Of a DNA stretch of 64,000 nucleotides, positions 17,737 to 25,214 are shown one piece after another. Made by a program: the position numbers and the translations under genes. This stretch comes from Terrimesophilobacter sp038243605 (GTDB lineage Bacteria > Actinomycetota > Actinomycetes > Actinomycetales > Microbacteriaceae), in the NCBI GenBank assembly GCA_038243605.1, contig JBBSQX010000013.1:25871-89870 (forward strand), written 5' to 3'. How positions within the stretch are numbered: the stretch's first letter is position 1; each line of letters starts with the position of its first letter. The notes under the pieces were generated by a model. It made no database searches. It was not told the origin of the DNA and saw only the letters and a program-made list of their open reading frames with translations.

Positions 17737-18479
17737 GAACAACGGCCATTGGAATCGATATTGGTGGCACCGGCATCAAGGGTGCCATCGTCGACGTGTC
17801 GTCAGGTGAGTTGCTCACCGATCGCATGAAACTTGCCACGCCAAAGGGCGGTGCACCCGAGGACATCCTCGACACAGTTCTCAAACTCTTTGACGGACTC
17901 GGCGACATTGACCCCGAGACCCCGGTCGGAGTGTGCTTTCCTGCGGTTGTGATTGGCGGCAAGACGATGTCGGCCGCGAACGTGTCAAAAAAGTGGATCG
18001 GTCTTGACGCCGAAAAACTATTCGAAAAGAAGCTCGGACGAGAAATACATTTTATCAACGATGCGGATGCCGCTGGCCTCGCAGAAGCACGATACGGTGC
18101 CGCCGCCGATGCGGCTGGTCTCACGATCCTCACCACGCTTGGAACAGGAATCGGCAGTGCGATGCTTTTCAATGGTGACCTCATCCCGAATTCGGAACTC
18201 GGGCACCTGACTCTAGACGGGCGCGATGCGGAGCTTCTAGCCTCCACCTCGGCGAAAGAGAACGACGATCTTAGCTGGAAGGAGTGGGCGAAGAACCTTC
18301 AGGCCTATTACGAGCTGTTAGAAAGTCTCTTCTCCCCCGAGCTCTTCCTCGTGGGAGGGGGCATTTCTAAAAGTTCCGACGAGTTTTTGCCACTGCTTCA
18401 CCTGCGAACGCCCATTAAACCGGCAGCACTGCGCAACAACGCCGGCATAGTCGGAGCAGCAGCCCTGGCAGCACAGTAG
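17733..18479 (+). CDS. ppgK: polyphosphate glucokinase
   Basis: 248 residues of the ROK fold. The phosphate-binding motif is IGIDIGGTGIKGAIVD, followed by the PpgK-type segment SKKWIGLDAEKLFEKKLGRE, FINDADAAGLAEARYGAA with the catalytic Asp, and TILTTLGTGIGSAMLFNG. It phosphorylates glucose using inorganic polyphosphate or ATP, feeding glycolysis. PpgK is characteristic of actinobacteria. It overlaps map by four bases and ends about 15 bases before the RNase P RNA on the other strand. Confidence 0.93.
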   Translation: MRTTAIGIDIGGTGIKGAIVDVSSGELLTDRMKLATPKGGAPEDILDTVLKLFDGLGDIDPETPVGVCFPAVVIGGKTMSAANVSKKWIGLDAEKLFEKKLGREIHFINDADAAGLAEARYGAAADAAGLTILTTLGTGIGSAMLFNGDLIPNSELGHLTLDGRDAELLASTSAKENDDLSWKEWAKNLQAYYELLESLFSPELFLVGGGISKSSDEFLPLLHLRTPIKPAALRNNAGIVGAAALAAQ

Positions 18480-18493
18480 AAGCAGACGGCGAG

Positions 18494-18876
18494 TGAATGG
18501 GCCGGCTGATACGCCGGGTTCTGTCCCAGTGTTTATCCACCGTGGACGGCCATCTATCTACGAACTACGTTGCCGCAGCCCTCTAGCGATCTACCCAGGA
18601 ACTTGGCGGGCAGCCTTAGCGTTCCCTGTTGATCTTGCTCCGGACGAGGTTTACCTAGCCGACGCGATCACTCGCGCCGCTGGTGGTCTCTTACACCACC
18701 GTTTCACCCTTACCCCTGGCCCGCCAATAAATCAACGCGCCAGTGGCGGTTTACTTTCTGTTGCACTTTCTCGCGGATTGCTCCGGGTGGGTGTTACCCA
18801 CCGCCCTGCCCTGCGGAGCCCGGACGTTCCTCGGCGTGCATTTCTGCACGACGCGACCGTCTTGCCGACCCATTCA
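18494..18876 (-). ncRNA. rnpB: RNase P RNA component (bacterial class A)
   Basis: The minus strand contains the conserved RNase P RNA core, including GAGGAACGTCCGGGCTCCGC near the 5' end, GGTAAGAGACCACCAGCGGC in the middle and ACAGAACCCGGCGTATCAG near the 3' end. The ends were set by the P1 helix: the 5' TGAATGGGTCGG pairs fully with the 3' CCGGCCCATTCA over 12 base pairs. This gives an RNA of about 383 bases, normal for the ribozyme that matures tRNA 5' ends. The long open frame running through this region on the plus strand is a shadow. Confidence 0.95.
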
Positions 18877-18904
18877 TGTTCAAGTGTAACGAGGTGGCGA
18901 TCCG

Positions 18905-18990
18905 TTCGAGGGAGGCTTCGACCCCGCTCAGGGAACGAGAGCAATGTCCGCCCCCCTGAGGAGATTGCGCAGCAATCGTCTCGAAGGGAA
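18905..18990. repeat. REP-like palindromic intergenic sequence
   Basis: The spacer between rnpB and the RNase HI gene contains GATTGC-GCA-GCAATC (18963-18977) flanked by Cys-rich arms of the form CTCGAAGG and CCCTGAG, plus a nearby CGTTCGAGGGAGGCTTCGAC segment. This composition resembles the small palindromic repeats scattered between genes in many actinobacterial and other genomes. Only this copy was noticed in the window, so the repeat status is inferred. Confidence 0.35.
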
Positions 18991-18996
18991 GCCGCG

Positions 18997-19407
18997 CTAA
19001 CCAAAATTGGCGCGGAGATCCATAGCTTTGTTTGCGGCGGCGTCTGCGCGGAAGTTCTTTTCGCGCGGAATCCACTCGAAACGCACGGGAGTTCCGGTGA
19101 GAAGTTCGCGGGCAACAGCGGCAAGCTCCGCCATGTCTGGGTGCTTGATCTTCCAGCGGCCACACATTTGCTCGACCACGAGCTTGGAATCCATGCGCAC
19201 GTGAAGTTCGGCATCCGGATCAATCGCGAGAGCTTTGCGAACGCCTTCGATAAGCGCCGTGTATTCGGCAACGTTGTTCGAAGCGATTCCAATGTAACGC
19301 CCAACTTCGGCAATCACTTCACCTGTTGTCGGGTCGATGACAACGGATCCGCTGCCTGCCTGACCAGGGTTTCCGCGTGATCCGCCGTCCGCCTCAATCA
19401 CGAGCAT
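18997..19407 (-). CDS. ribonuclease HI family protein
   Basis: 136 residues from the ATG at 19407. The RNase H fold motifs are present: VIEADGGSRGNPGQAGSG (first catalytic Asp), NNVAEYTALIEGV (Glu), HVRMDSKLVVEQM (Asp) and REKNFRADAAANKAMD (final Asp). It would cleave the RNA strand of RNA-DNA hybrids. The upstream coiled-coil gene ends in TAGTG, so an alternative GTG start at 19416 would overlap its stop by one base and couple translation. It forms a probable operon with the next two upstream genes, an arrangement common in actinobacteria. Confidence 0.88.
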   Translation of the reverse strand: MLVIEADGGSRGNPGQAGSGSVVIDPTTGEVIAEVGRYIGIASNNVAEYTALIEGVRKALAIDPDAELHVRMDSKLVVEQMCGRWKIKHPDMAELAAVARELLTGTPVRFEWIPREKNFRADAAANKAMDLRANFG

Positions 19408-19415
19408 TCGGGGCA

Positions 19416-20156
19416 CTAGATGCCTGACTCTGCCGTGCGCACGAGGATGGCATTGCTGTCGGGGCACAGCACCACATCATCCGGCGCAGCAGTACGAATT
19501 TCTGCCATGTCGCTTTCGTTAAGCTTCACACCGCTCGCGCTCGAAACGCCGCCCCGCAAGTGCGAAGCACCAGTGCCGTACCTCTCACGCTGCCTCTCAT
19601 AGAGGGCGACAAGCTCGGCGGGCAGATTTGAGACGATGGTGGCACGATTCGCGTCTGTGTGATCCCGATCTGAGTGAATCGTCGCCAACCCCGCATCCCT
19701 CGATGCTTCAGCTTCCGCGAGCTTTGCCAGAAGCCCATCGTGAGATGACGTCGACGACGACGATGTCGCTTCGAACTGCTCAATGCGTTCCATCACGGCA
19801 AGTTCGATATCTTCGAGGTCAGACTGACGCTTGCGAAGGGAGGCCAGCTCGGCCTCGAGCCCCGCAATATCTTTCACAGACGAGGTCGACTCAAGCCGCT
19901 CTGTGTTGCGTTTGATGCGAGCTTCTACGATCACGACATCGGATTCGATTCGCTTGAGTTCGGTATGCGCATCTTCTAGCGCGCCACTATCTGTCACGCC
20001 GTTAAGCCTCGCCTCTTCCGCTTCAGCGGTCAAAGAAACGATCGTCGCCAGTTCAGGCAGACTCTTTGCCTTGTGCGCAAGCTGCTGCAGTTTGGTGTCG
20101 ATCGCCTGAAGATCCAACAGGATGGCTTGGTCGTCTGGGCTAGCTTTCAACGGCAT
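19416..20156 (-). CDS. coiled-coil protein of the zinc-ribbon DUF164 family, ribbon cysteines lost
   Basis: 246 residues. Residues 10-160 are a long helical coiled coil rich in Glu, Leu and Ala. The C-terminal 50 residues occupy the place of the C4 zinc ribbon of this family, and the flanking sequence is still recognisable (IRTAAPDDVVLCPDSNAILV). However, the first CxxC position reads VSSASGV and the second reads LCPDSN, leaving only Cys231, so zinc binding through four cysteines is not possible. The family is often encoded next to Nif3 and RNase H genes, as here. Function is unknown. Confidence 0.85.
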   Translation of the reverse strand: MPLKASPDDQAILLDLQAIDTKLQQLAHKAKSLPELATIVSLTAEAEEARLNGVTDSGALEDAHTELKRIESDVVIVEARIKRNTERLESTSSVKDIAGLEAELASLRKRQSDLEDIELAVMERIEQFEATSSSSTSSHDGLLAKLAEAEASRDAGLATIHSDRDHTDANRATIVSNLPAELVALYERQRERYGTGASHLRGGVSSASGVKLNESDMAEIRTAAPDDVVLCPDSNAILVRTAESGI

Positions 20157-20183
20157 CGCGGGGGAACCATCTTTCTCTTCTGT

Positions 20184-21020
20184 TTATTGCACAATTGTGA
20201 AATCCCACGGATCGGTGCGGAGTTCACTGACCGTCACCGTAACACCGGGAAGGGCGTCACGGAGTTCGCCTGCTGCCGTGTCCAGCCACAACCATTCGCT
20301 CGCCCAGTGCGACACATCGATCAGGGCTGGTCCGCCCGAAAGTTTCGCTGTCTCACGGAAAGCCGATGCCGGATGGTGACGCAGGTCTGACGAGATGTAG
20401 ACGTCCGCTGCCTGAACTGACGGTTCATCAAGGTAGCTGTCTCCGGCGCCAGCGCACAGGGCGACGGTCGAAATAGGTGCGTCGTATTCACCTGATACCC
20501 GCACCCCGGATGCCGTTGCTGGGAGCAGCTCGGCTAGCGTGCGTGCCAACCTGCCGAGCGTCGTCGCTTCGGCGAGTGTGCCTACCCGACCGATTCCGGC
20601 AGATTCCCCCTCACTCACCGTGATGGGGCTCGTATGGGTGAGTCCAAGCAGTCGCGCCAATACTGCTGAGGTACCTGTCTTAACCACATCAGCGTTCGTG
20701 TGCGCCGAATAGAGAGCCGCACCACTGCGAATGAGCCGCGAGAGCACCGCGCCCTTGAAACGATCTTCTGAGACGCTTGTCACGCCGCGGAGAAGCAGAG
20801 GATGATGCGCTAACAGCATCCCGGCACCGAGCGCCACTGCTTCATCGGCAGTATCGGGAACGGCATCAACGCAAAGGTGTACGTGATCGACGGCGGCAAG
20901 AGGATCGCCTGCGAGAAGCCCCACAGCATCCCACGGCTCAGCCCCAGAGAGTGGCCACAGTCGCTCCGCTGCGAGAGCGACACCGGCGACAGTAGGAGCA
21001 GGTTCGGCCTTCGACGACAT
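20184..21020 (-). CDS. Nif3-like dinuclear metal centre hexameric protein
   Basis: 278 residues, the usual length of the bacterial NIF3/YbgI family. The metal-binding segments are visible: GMLLAHHPLLLRGV (His pair), LYSAHTNADVV (His and Asp) and near the C-terminus DVSHWASEWLWLD (His and Glu). Members form toroidal hexamers with two metals per subunit; a GTP cyclohydrolase-like role has been suggested, but the function is not settled. It leads the operon with the coiled-coil and RNase HI genes, 27 bases upstream of the former. Confidence 0.88.
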   Translation of the reverse strand: MSSKAEPAPTVAGVALAAERLWPLSGAEPWDAVGLLAGDPLAAVDHVHLCVDAVPDTADEAVALGAGMLLAHHPLLLRGVTSVSEDRFKGAVLSRLIRSGAALYSAHTNADVVKTGTSAVLARLLGLTHTSPITVSEGESAGIGRVGTLAEATTLGRLARTLAELLPATASGVRVSGEYDAPISTVALCAGAGDSYLDEPSVQAADVYISSDLRHHPASAFRETAKLSGGPALIDVSHWASEWLWLDTAAGELRDALPGVTVTVSELRTDPWDFTIVQ

Positions 21021-21026
21021 GGCTCC

Positions 21027-21032
21027 AGTCTA
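21027..21032 (-). promoter_or_regulatory. candidate -10 box of a leaderless promoter (Nif3 operon)
   Basis: On the minus strand TAGACT is followed by GGAGCC and the ATG at 21020. The spacer is only six bases, so GGAG is too close to act as a normal ribosome site. Confidence 0.4.
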
Positions 21033-21055
21033 GATTGCCTCGCGCGTCGAATCGA

Positions 21056-24000
21056 TTAGCTTGCAACAGTCTGGGACTGCTCGACTGTGATGCCTTCTTG
21101 TCTGCGGATTCCGGGGATCCCTACGACGATTGGGGTGAGAATTCCGATGATCAAGGCAACGAATACTCCAAGGTCGCTCGCCGCAAGATCACTGGAAAGC
21201 GGAACTCCGAGAACGCTAAAGAGGTAACCCTGCCACCCCAGCCATGCCACCGACGCCGTCGTCAAACCAAAACCGATAACAGACGCGACGACGAGCGTTG
21301 CGACGTTCACCCAGTGGAAGTCGGCGTACACGCCACGGCGGTGAAGAAGCGCGTGCGGAGAGAATCTTCTACTGCGAATCATCATTTCGGCGCCGAATAT
21401 CCCCGCCCAGGCGGCGATGGGAACTGCGAGAGTTGTGGCAACATCCCGAATGATCAGCGAGAAGTCGCCAACGGTGAACGCGAGCACACCCGCCAATACC
21501 CCGACTCCAGCACCAACAATCACGACAGCTGCCGGCCTGCGCATGGACGCACCGGTCGCCTGAAGCGCGAACCCGCCGGAATAGATGGAGATCACGACTC
21601 CTGAGAGAAGACTCAAGGCAAGGGCGGCGATCAACGGCACCGGATACCAGACCGGAATCAGAAGGGCGATCGTATCGAGCGGAGTCTCGAGAAGCCCGGC
21701 GGCAATCTTTGGATCTGATGCGGCGAGAACGGCACCGTACGAGATGAGCACGAATGCCGGAATTGTTGCCCCGAACGTCGACCACAGCATAGAGGCCGCT
21801 CCTGAACCGGAAGCACGCTGGTATCGAGCAAGGTCGGCACTACTCACAGCCCAGACAAGCCCAACAAAGCTGAACACCAGGACTGCGCCGGTGATCACGA
21901 GAATCCAGGGACCATCACCCACCGTGAGAGCCATAGGAATGTTCACAGCGGGCCACGTTATGACGATGAGCCCGACAATGAGCACGGCAGAAAAGATAGT
22001 GAACACCAGTTGCACGCGGGCGATCAGGCCATATCCGAAAAATGCAATGACGAGCGCAAGAAGGAACCCCACCGCAAGGCCAATAATCATGACCTGCATT
22101 TCGGTGAGTGGGCCCGTCATCTCAGCGCCGACCATGATTCGCGCTGTACCTGCCGCTAGGAACCACAAGAGCACCGCGCCCCAGAACACGCGCACAATGA
22201 TGGCAAGTACGGAAGGAAGAATGTTGCCGAGGTGACCGAAAGTGGCACGCGAGACGATCATGGTCGGTTGGCCGCTCCACTTTCCGGCGAGGGTACCGAG
22301 GCCCAACGGGAGGAACGAGACTGCAACTCCGATAAGTGTCGCGACGATGGCCTGACGCAAACTCATGCCGAGAGACAACACAGCCCCGCCAAAGGCGACA
22401 CTCACAATGGACGAGTTCGCGGCAAACCACAACCAGAACAACCGCGACGCACGACCGACACGCTGATCAGTTGGTGTCGGTTCTGTAGAAGTCGATTCGA
22501 CCCGGAACGCCGGCGGAGCAGAGAGATTCGCTTCCGCTGTCGGGCCTTCAGAGATCGGCGCCGAAGAACTCGGGACGGGTGCGAACGGAGCACCTGGTGC
22601 CGCAGGGATACTCGCAACGCCCTCCGACGTGACCGGGAACGCACCGATCAGGCCCTCAAACACGTGATCGGTACCGGAGGCGTGGTCGTCGCGAAGTGAA
22701 TCGTGAGCTGGCTCGGGTGTGGGCTCAATCAGTGGTTCGGGTGTGGGCTCAACAAGTGTTACGCGATCGGGTACCACTGCATCGTTGAACGAGAACACAG
22801 TTGGCACTTCGTCAGCAACAGCCGTTTCTCCGCCAATAAGCACATCAAAGTCGAACGGGTCGAACGCAGCAGGATCAGCGGGTGGTTCAACGAGATCCGG
22901 AACGGGCGAAGGCGAAGAAGCCGGTCGTGCAAACCCGAGATGAGCTTCTAGATCGAACTCTGGTTCTGGCCCCGTCTCGGGTGCTGCCTCCGGCTCGAGT
23001 TCAGGAGCATGCTCGAATTCCAAAGGATGCTCGAGGCCGGTTTCTCGTTCAGCTTCAGGTTCACGCGCAGCGAATTCGGTTGGCTCCTCGTGGACTGGAG
23101 ACGGCGGCACAGGCGTCGGTGGCACAGAGCTCGGAGGTACAGAGATCGGAGGTACAGAGATCGGAGGTACAGACAAGGGTGGCGGCGTGATCGGAGCCGC
23201 ATTCATCGAAGGCAGAGGCGCGACGAGGCCATCCAGAGAAAACGATCCAGGTACGTGATCAGCAGGTGGCGGAATATCCGACACCGGAGTGGTCATCGGG
23301 GCCGGAGCGCTCAGCAAGTCGCTGTCAAGCACCTCATCAATGCGAAACGTGTGCGTCGCCAGTACTGGGCCAGCCTCTGTTGCTGTGGCTGTTTGAGGCG
23401 CCGATGGCGCGCTTTCGATGATGTCGCCAAAATTCACTCGCACGGATTCGACTTGTGCAAGCGCCTCCGCGCTGCCTTCCGCAACCTTGGATTCTTGCCA
23501 GCGAAGGAATTCGGAGACATCCTGCTCCCGCAACCGCAGCTGATCTTCGAGTTGTGCCATGAAGTCAACAGGGGTTTCGCCGGCGTCATCGTGCTGCGAA
23601 AGAGCGGCAGCGAGTTCTGATGTTGGTATCGAACGCCTCACCGGCGGTTCATTCGTTAGCGCAGTTGGAGGTTCCGGGGGTTCACTAGCTTGGACTTGAG
23701 GTGCAGACGCTTCGTGAAAAATCGGGTATGCGTCTGAGGGTGCCGAGGCTGCAGCCTCTTGCTCCATGTTCATTGCGGCCCACGGGTTGTGGTCAACCAC
23801 CGTCGGGCCCGACTGCGTTGACTGAAAGTACTCCCCTGACAGTGGAACATCATCGAGCGCATGCACAACCCCCGGCTCGCTGCTCGCCCATTCAGGAGCT
23901 TGCCATTCGGGTTCGTCTGACTCAGGGGCTAGCGACTCAGGCGCGTCTGACTCAGGGGCTAGCGACTCAGGTGGTAGCGACTCAGGTGGTAGCGTCTTGG

Positions 24001-24307
24001 GTGCATCCGGCTCATCTGCTAGTGGCTCAGCTGCTACCGGGTCATAGGAGACGGGATTCGGTACATCCGGCACCAGTGGTTGCGCAAAGGGGTTAACAAC
24101 TGGCAATACCCCGGTGTGCGTAACACGCGCGAAGTCCTTTTCGAGTGCGCGCGCAAGGTCGTCGTCGCTCATGTCCGTGACGTTGTTGACGTCAGTAGCA
24201 GTTGAGGGCGACGAAGTCGATCGATTCGGTGCTGACGGCGCGCCAAAATCTGCGCCCTCTGATTCGGGAGCGAGATCGCCTACTGGCGGGTTGTCGTCGT
24301 CAACCAT
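21056..24307 (-). CDS. NCS1 family nucleobase permease with 615-residue disordered N-terminal extension
   Basis: 1083 residues. The C-terminal ~465 residues are a 12-helix NCS1 (purine/cytosine permease-like) transporter, starting at SRLFWLWFAANSSIVSVAFG and containing SWGQ-type family features such as GKWSGQPTMIVSRATFGHLG. The preceding ~615 residues are low complexity, rich in Pro, Glu, Ala and Ser, and contain pentapeptide repeats (PPISV, PESLA). Known NCS1 transporters are about 420-500 residues, so the extension is exceptional; it should lie in the cytoplasm before helix 1. There is no internal stop or obvious fusion junction, and the substrate cannot be predicted. Confidence 0.85.
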   Translation of the reverse strand: MVDDDNPPVGDLAPESEGADFGAPSAPNRSTSSPSTATDVNNVTDMSDDDLARALEKDFARVTHTGVLPVVNPFAQPLVPDVPNPVSYDPVAAEPLADEPDAPKTLPPESLPPESLAPESDAPESLAPESDEPEWQAPEWASSEPGVVHALDDVPLSGEYFQSTQSGPTVVDHNPWAAMNMEQEAAASAPSDAYPIFHEASAPQVQASEPPEPPTALTNEPPVRRSIPTSELAAALSQHDDAGETPVDFMAQLEDQLRLREQDVSEFLRWQESKVAEGSAEALAQVESVRVNFGDIIESAPSAPQTATATEAGPVLATHTFRIDEVLDSDLLSAPAPMTTPVSDIPPPADHVPGSFSLDGLVAPLPSMNAAPITPPPLSVPPISVPPISVPPSSVPPTPVPPSPVHEEPTEFAAREPEAERETGLEHPLEFEHAPELEPEAAPETGPEPEFDLEAHLGFARPASSPSPVPDLVEPPADPAAFDPFDFDVLIGGETAVADEVPTVFSFNDAVVPDRVTLVEPTPEPLIEPTPEPAHDSLRDDHASGTDHVFEGLIGAFPVTSEGVASIPAAPGAPFAPVPSSSAPISEGPTAEANLSAPPAFRVESTSTEPTPTDQRVGRASRLFWLWFAANSSIVSVAFGGAVLSLGMSLRQAIVATLIGVAVSFLPLGLGTLAGKWSGQPTMIVSRATFGHLGNILPSVLAIIVRVFWGAVLLWFLAAGTARIMVGAEMTGPLTEMQVMIIGLAVGFLLALVIAFFGYGLIARVQLVFTIFSAVLIVGLIVITWPAVNIPMALTVGDGPWILVITGAVLVFSFVGLVWAVSSADLARYQRASGSGAASMLWSTFGATIPAFVLISYGAVLAASDPKIAAGLLETPLDTIALLIPVWYPVPLIAALALSLLSGVVISIYSGGFALQATGASMRRPAAVVIVGAGVGVLAGVLAFTVGDFSLIIRDVATTLAVPIAAWAGIFGAEMMIRSRRFSPHALLHRRGVYADFHWVNVATLVVASVIGFGLTTASVAWLGWQGYLFSVLGVPLSSDLAASDLGVFVALIIGILTPIVVGIPGIRRQEGITVEQSQTVAS
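23102..23176. repeat. five 15-bp tandem repeats inside the NCS1 gene
   Basis: Five consecutive 15-base units related to CGGAGGTACAGAGAT run from 23102 to 23176; three are nearly identical. On the coding strand they encode PPxSV pentapeptides in the disordered extension. This is coding slippage-type repeat expansion, not CRISPR. Confidence 0.85.
23911..24000. repeat. tandem repeat (30-bp and 15-bp units) inside the NCS1 gene
   Basis: Two 30-base units (23911-23940 and 23941-23970) differ at three bases, and two 15-base partial units follow. They encode PESLAPESD-type repeats near the N-terminus of the permease extension. Confidence 0.85.
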
Positions 24308-24314
24308 GGCTCAG

Positions 24315-24320
24315 ATAATA
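24315..24320 (-). promoter_or_regulatory. candidate -10 box of a leaderless promoter (NCS1 gene)
   Basis: On the minus strand TATTAT is followed by seven bases (CTGAGCC) and the ATG at 24307, with no ribosome binding site. Confidence 0.5.
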
Positions 24321-24502
24321 CGGCCTCCGCAGCGGTAGTGCACCTGCGGCGTGCCGAGTGAGGCCAACAATCCATGCCGCATGCGCAGTGCCGCGGATGG
24401 TATCTAGCCGGCAGGCTCGGCCACAAAGGCGGTGTCGAGTTTGACGGAATGTCATTCGAGGCGGAAGAAATGCGCAGATAGTGAAACGCCTCAACCAATG
24501 GG

Positions 24503-24575
24503 TGGGCCCTACCGGGATCGAACCGATGACATCCACGGTGTAAACGTGGCGCTCTACCAGCTGAGCTAAAGGCCC
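24503..24575 (-). tRNA. tRNA-Val (anticodon TAC)
   Basis: The minus strand folds into a 73-base tRNA. The acceptor stem pairs GGGCCTT with AGGGCCC, the D arm carries AGCTCAGCTGGTAGAGC, the anticodon stem CCACG/CGTGG encloses TTTACAC (anticodon TAC), and the T arm has GGTTCGATCCC. The 3' CCA is not encoded. It reads GUA and, by wobble, other valine codons. Confidence 0.97.
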
Positions 24576-24631
24576 GCGCCCGCATTGCGGGAACGATGCT
24601 CTATGTTACCGGTCTGAAGCCAGCACAGACT

Positions 24632-24637
24632 TACACT
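24632..24637 (+). promoter_or_regulatory. candidate -10 box of a leaderless promoter (DUF1003 gene)
   Basis: TACACT is followed by GACGAA and the ATG at 24644, a six-base spacer without a ribosome site. Confidence 0.45.
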
Positions 24638-24643
24638 GACGAA

Positions 24644-25060
24644 ATGACCGATAAAACGCTTAACTGGCACCAGAAGCAGAAAGCTAGTCTCAGCACCGGT
24701 GAGCGAGCCGCTGATCTCATGCGCAATGGCATGGGCAGTTGGATGTTTGTTGGCGTCTTCGTGATCTTCATGGTGGTGTGGGCAATTCTCAACACGACGA
24801 TCCCCAGTATCAAATGGGATCCTTACCCGTTCATCCTTCTGAACTTGTTTTTGAGCATGCTTGCCGGTTTGCAGGGCGCGATCCTGCTGATCGCCGCCAA
24901 ACGGCAGGATGGCATTGCCGCAGCATTGGCCCAACACGACTACGACACCAATGTGGCCGCAAAAATGGATATCGAACAGCTCATGAAAATCAGCCAGCGA
25001 CAATTGCTGATCATTGAGGAGCTACGTGAGTTGCTCCTGACGGCGGCCCCAGCTAAGTGA
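24644..25060 (+). CDS. DUF1003 family membrane protein
   Basis: 138 residues from the ATG at 24644. A charged N-terminus (MTDKTLNWHQKQKASLSTGE) is followed by two membrane helices (GSWMFVGVFVIFMVVWAIL and FILLNLFLSMLAGLQGAILLI), with the DUF1003 hallmark WDPYPFILLNL between them, and a cytoplasmic helical tail. Function is unknown. The longer frame from 24596 would overlap the tRNA promoter region and has no start signal. Confidence 0.85.
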   Translation: MTDKTLNWHQKQKASLSTGERAADLMRNGMGSWMFVGVFVIFMVVWAILNTTIPSIKWDPYPFILLNLFLSMLAGLQGAILLIAAKRQDGIAAALAQHDYDTNVAAKMDIEQLMKISQRQLLIIEELRELLLTAAPAK

Positions 25061-25214
25061 CCTTCCGAGAGTAGAAACCATGACAAGCTGAACTCGCTAG
25101 AATTGGCGTGCTCCAGCATCCGTGCCGCATGAACTGCAATCCAGTCTTGGCGGCACGCTGGCCACAATGGCCATGCGAACCACCGCAACGAACATGAACC
25201 ATGCGAGGTCAACC

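Noticed and set aside
18493..19380. 295-codon plus-strand frame
   Set aside because: It runs through the RNase P RNA and antisense to RNase HI, which explain the sequence.
23102..24000. Tandem repeats considered as CRISPR
   Set aside because: Units are 15-30 bases without spacers and lie inside an open reading frame coding for pentapeptide repeats.
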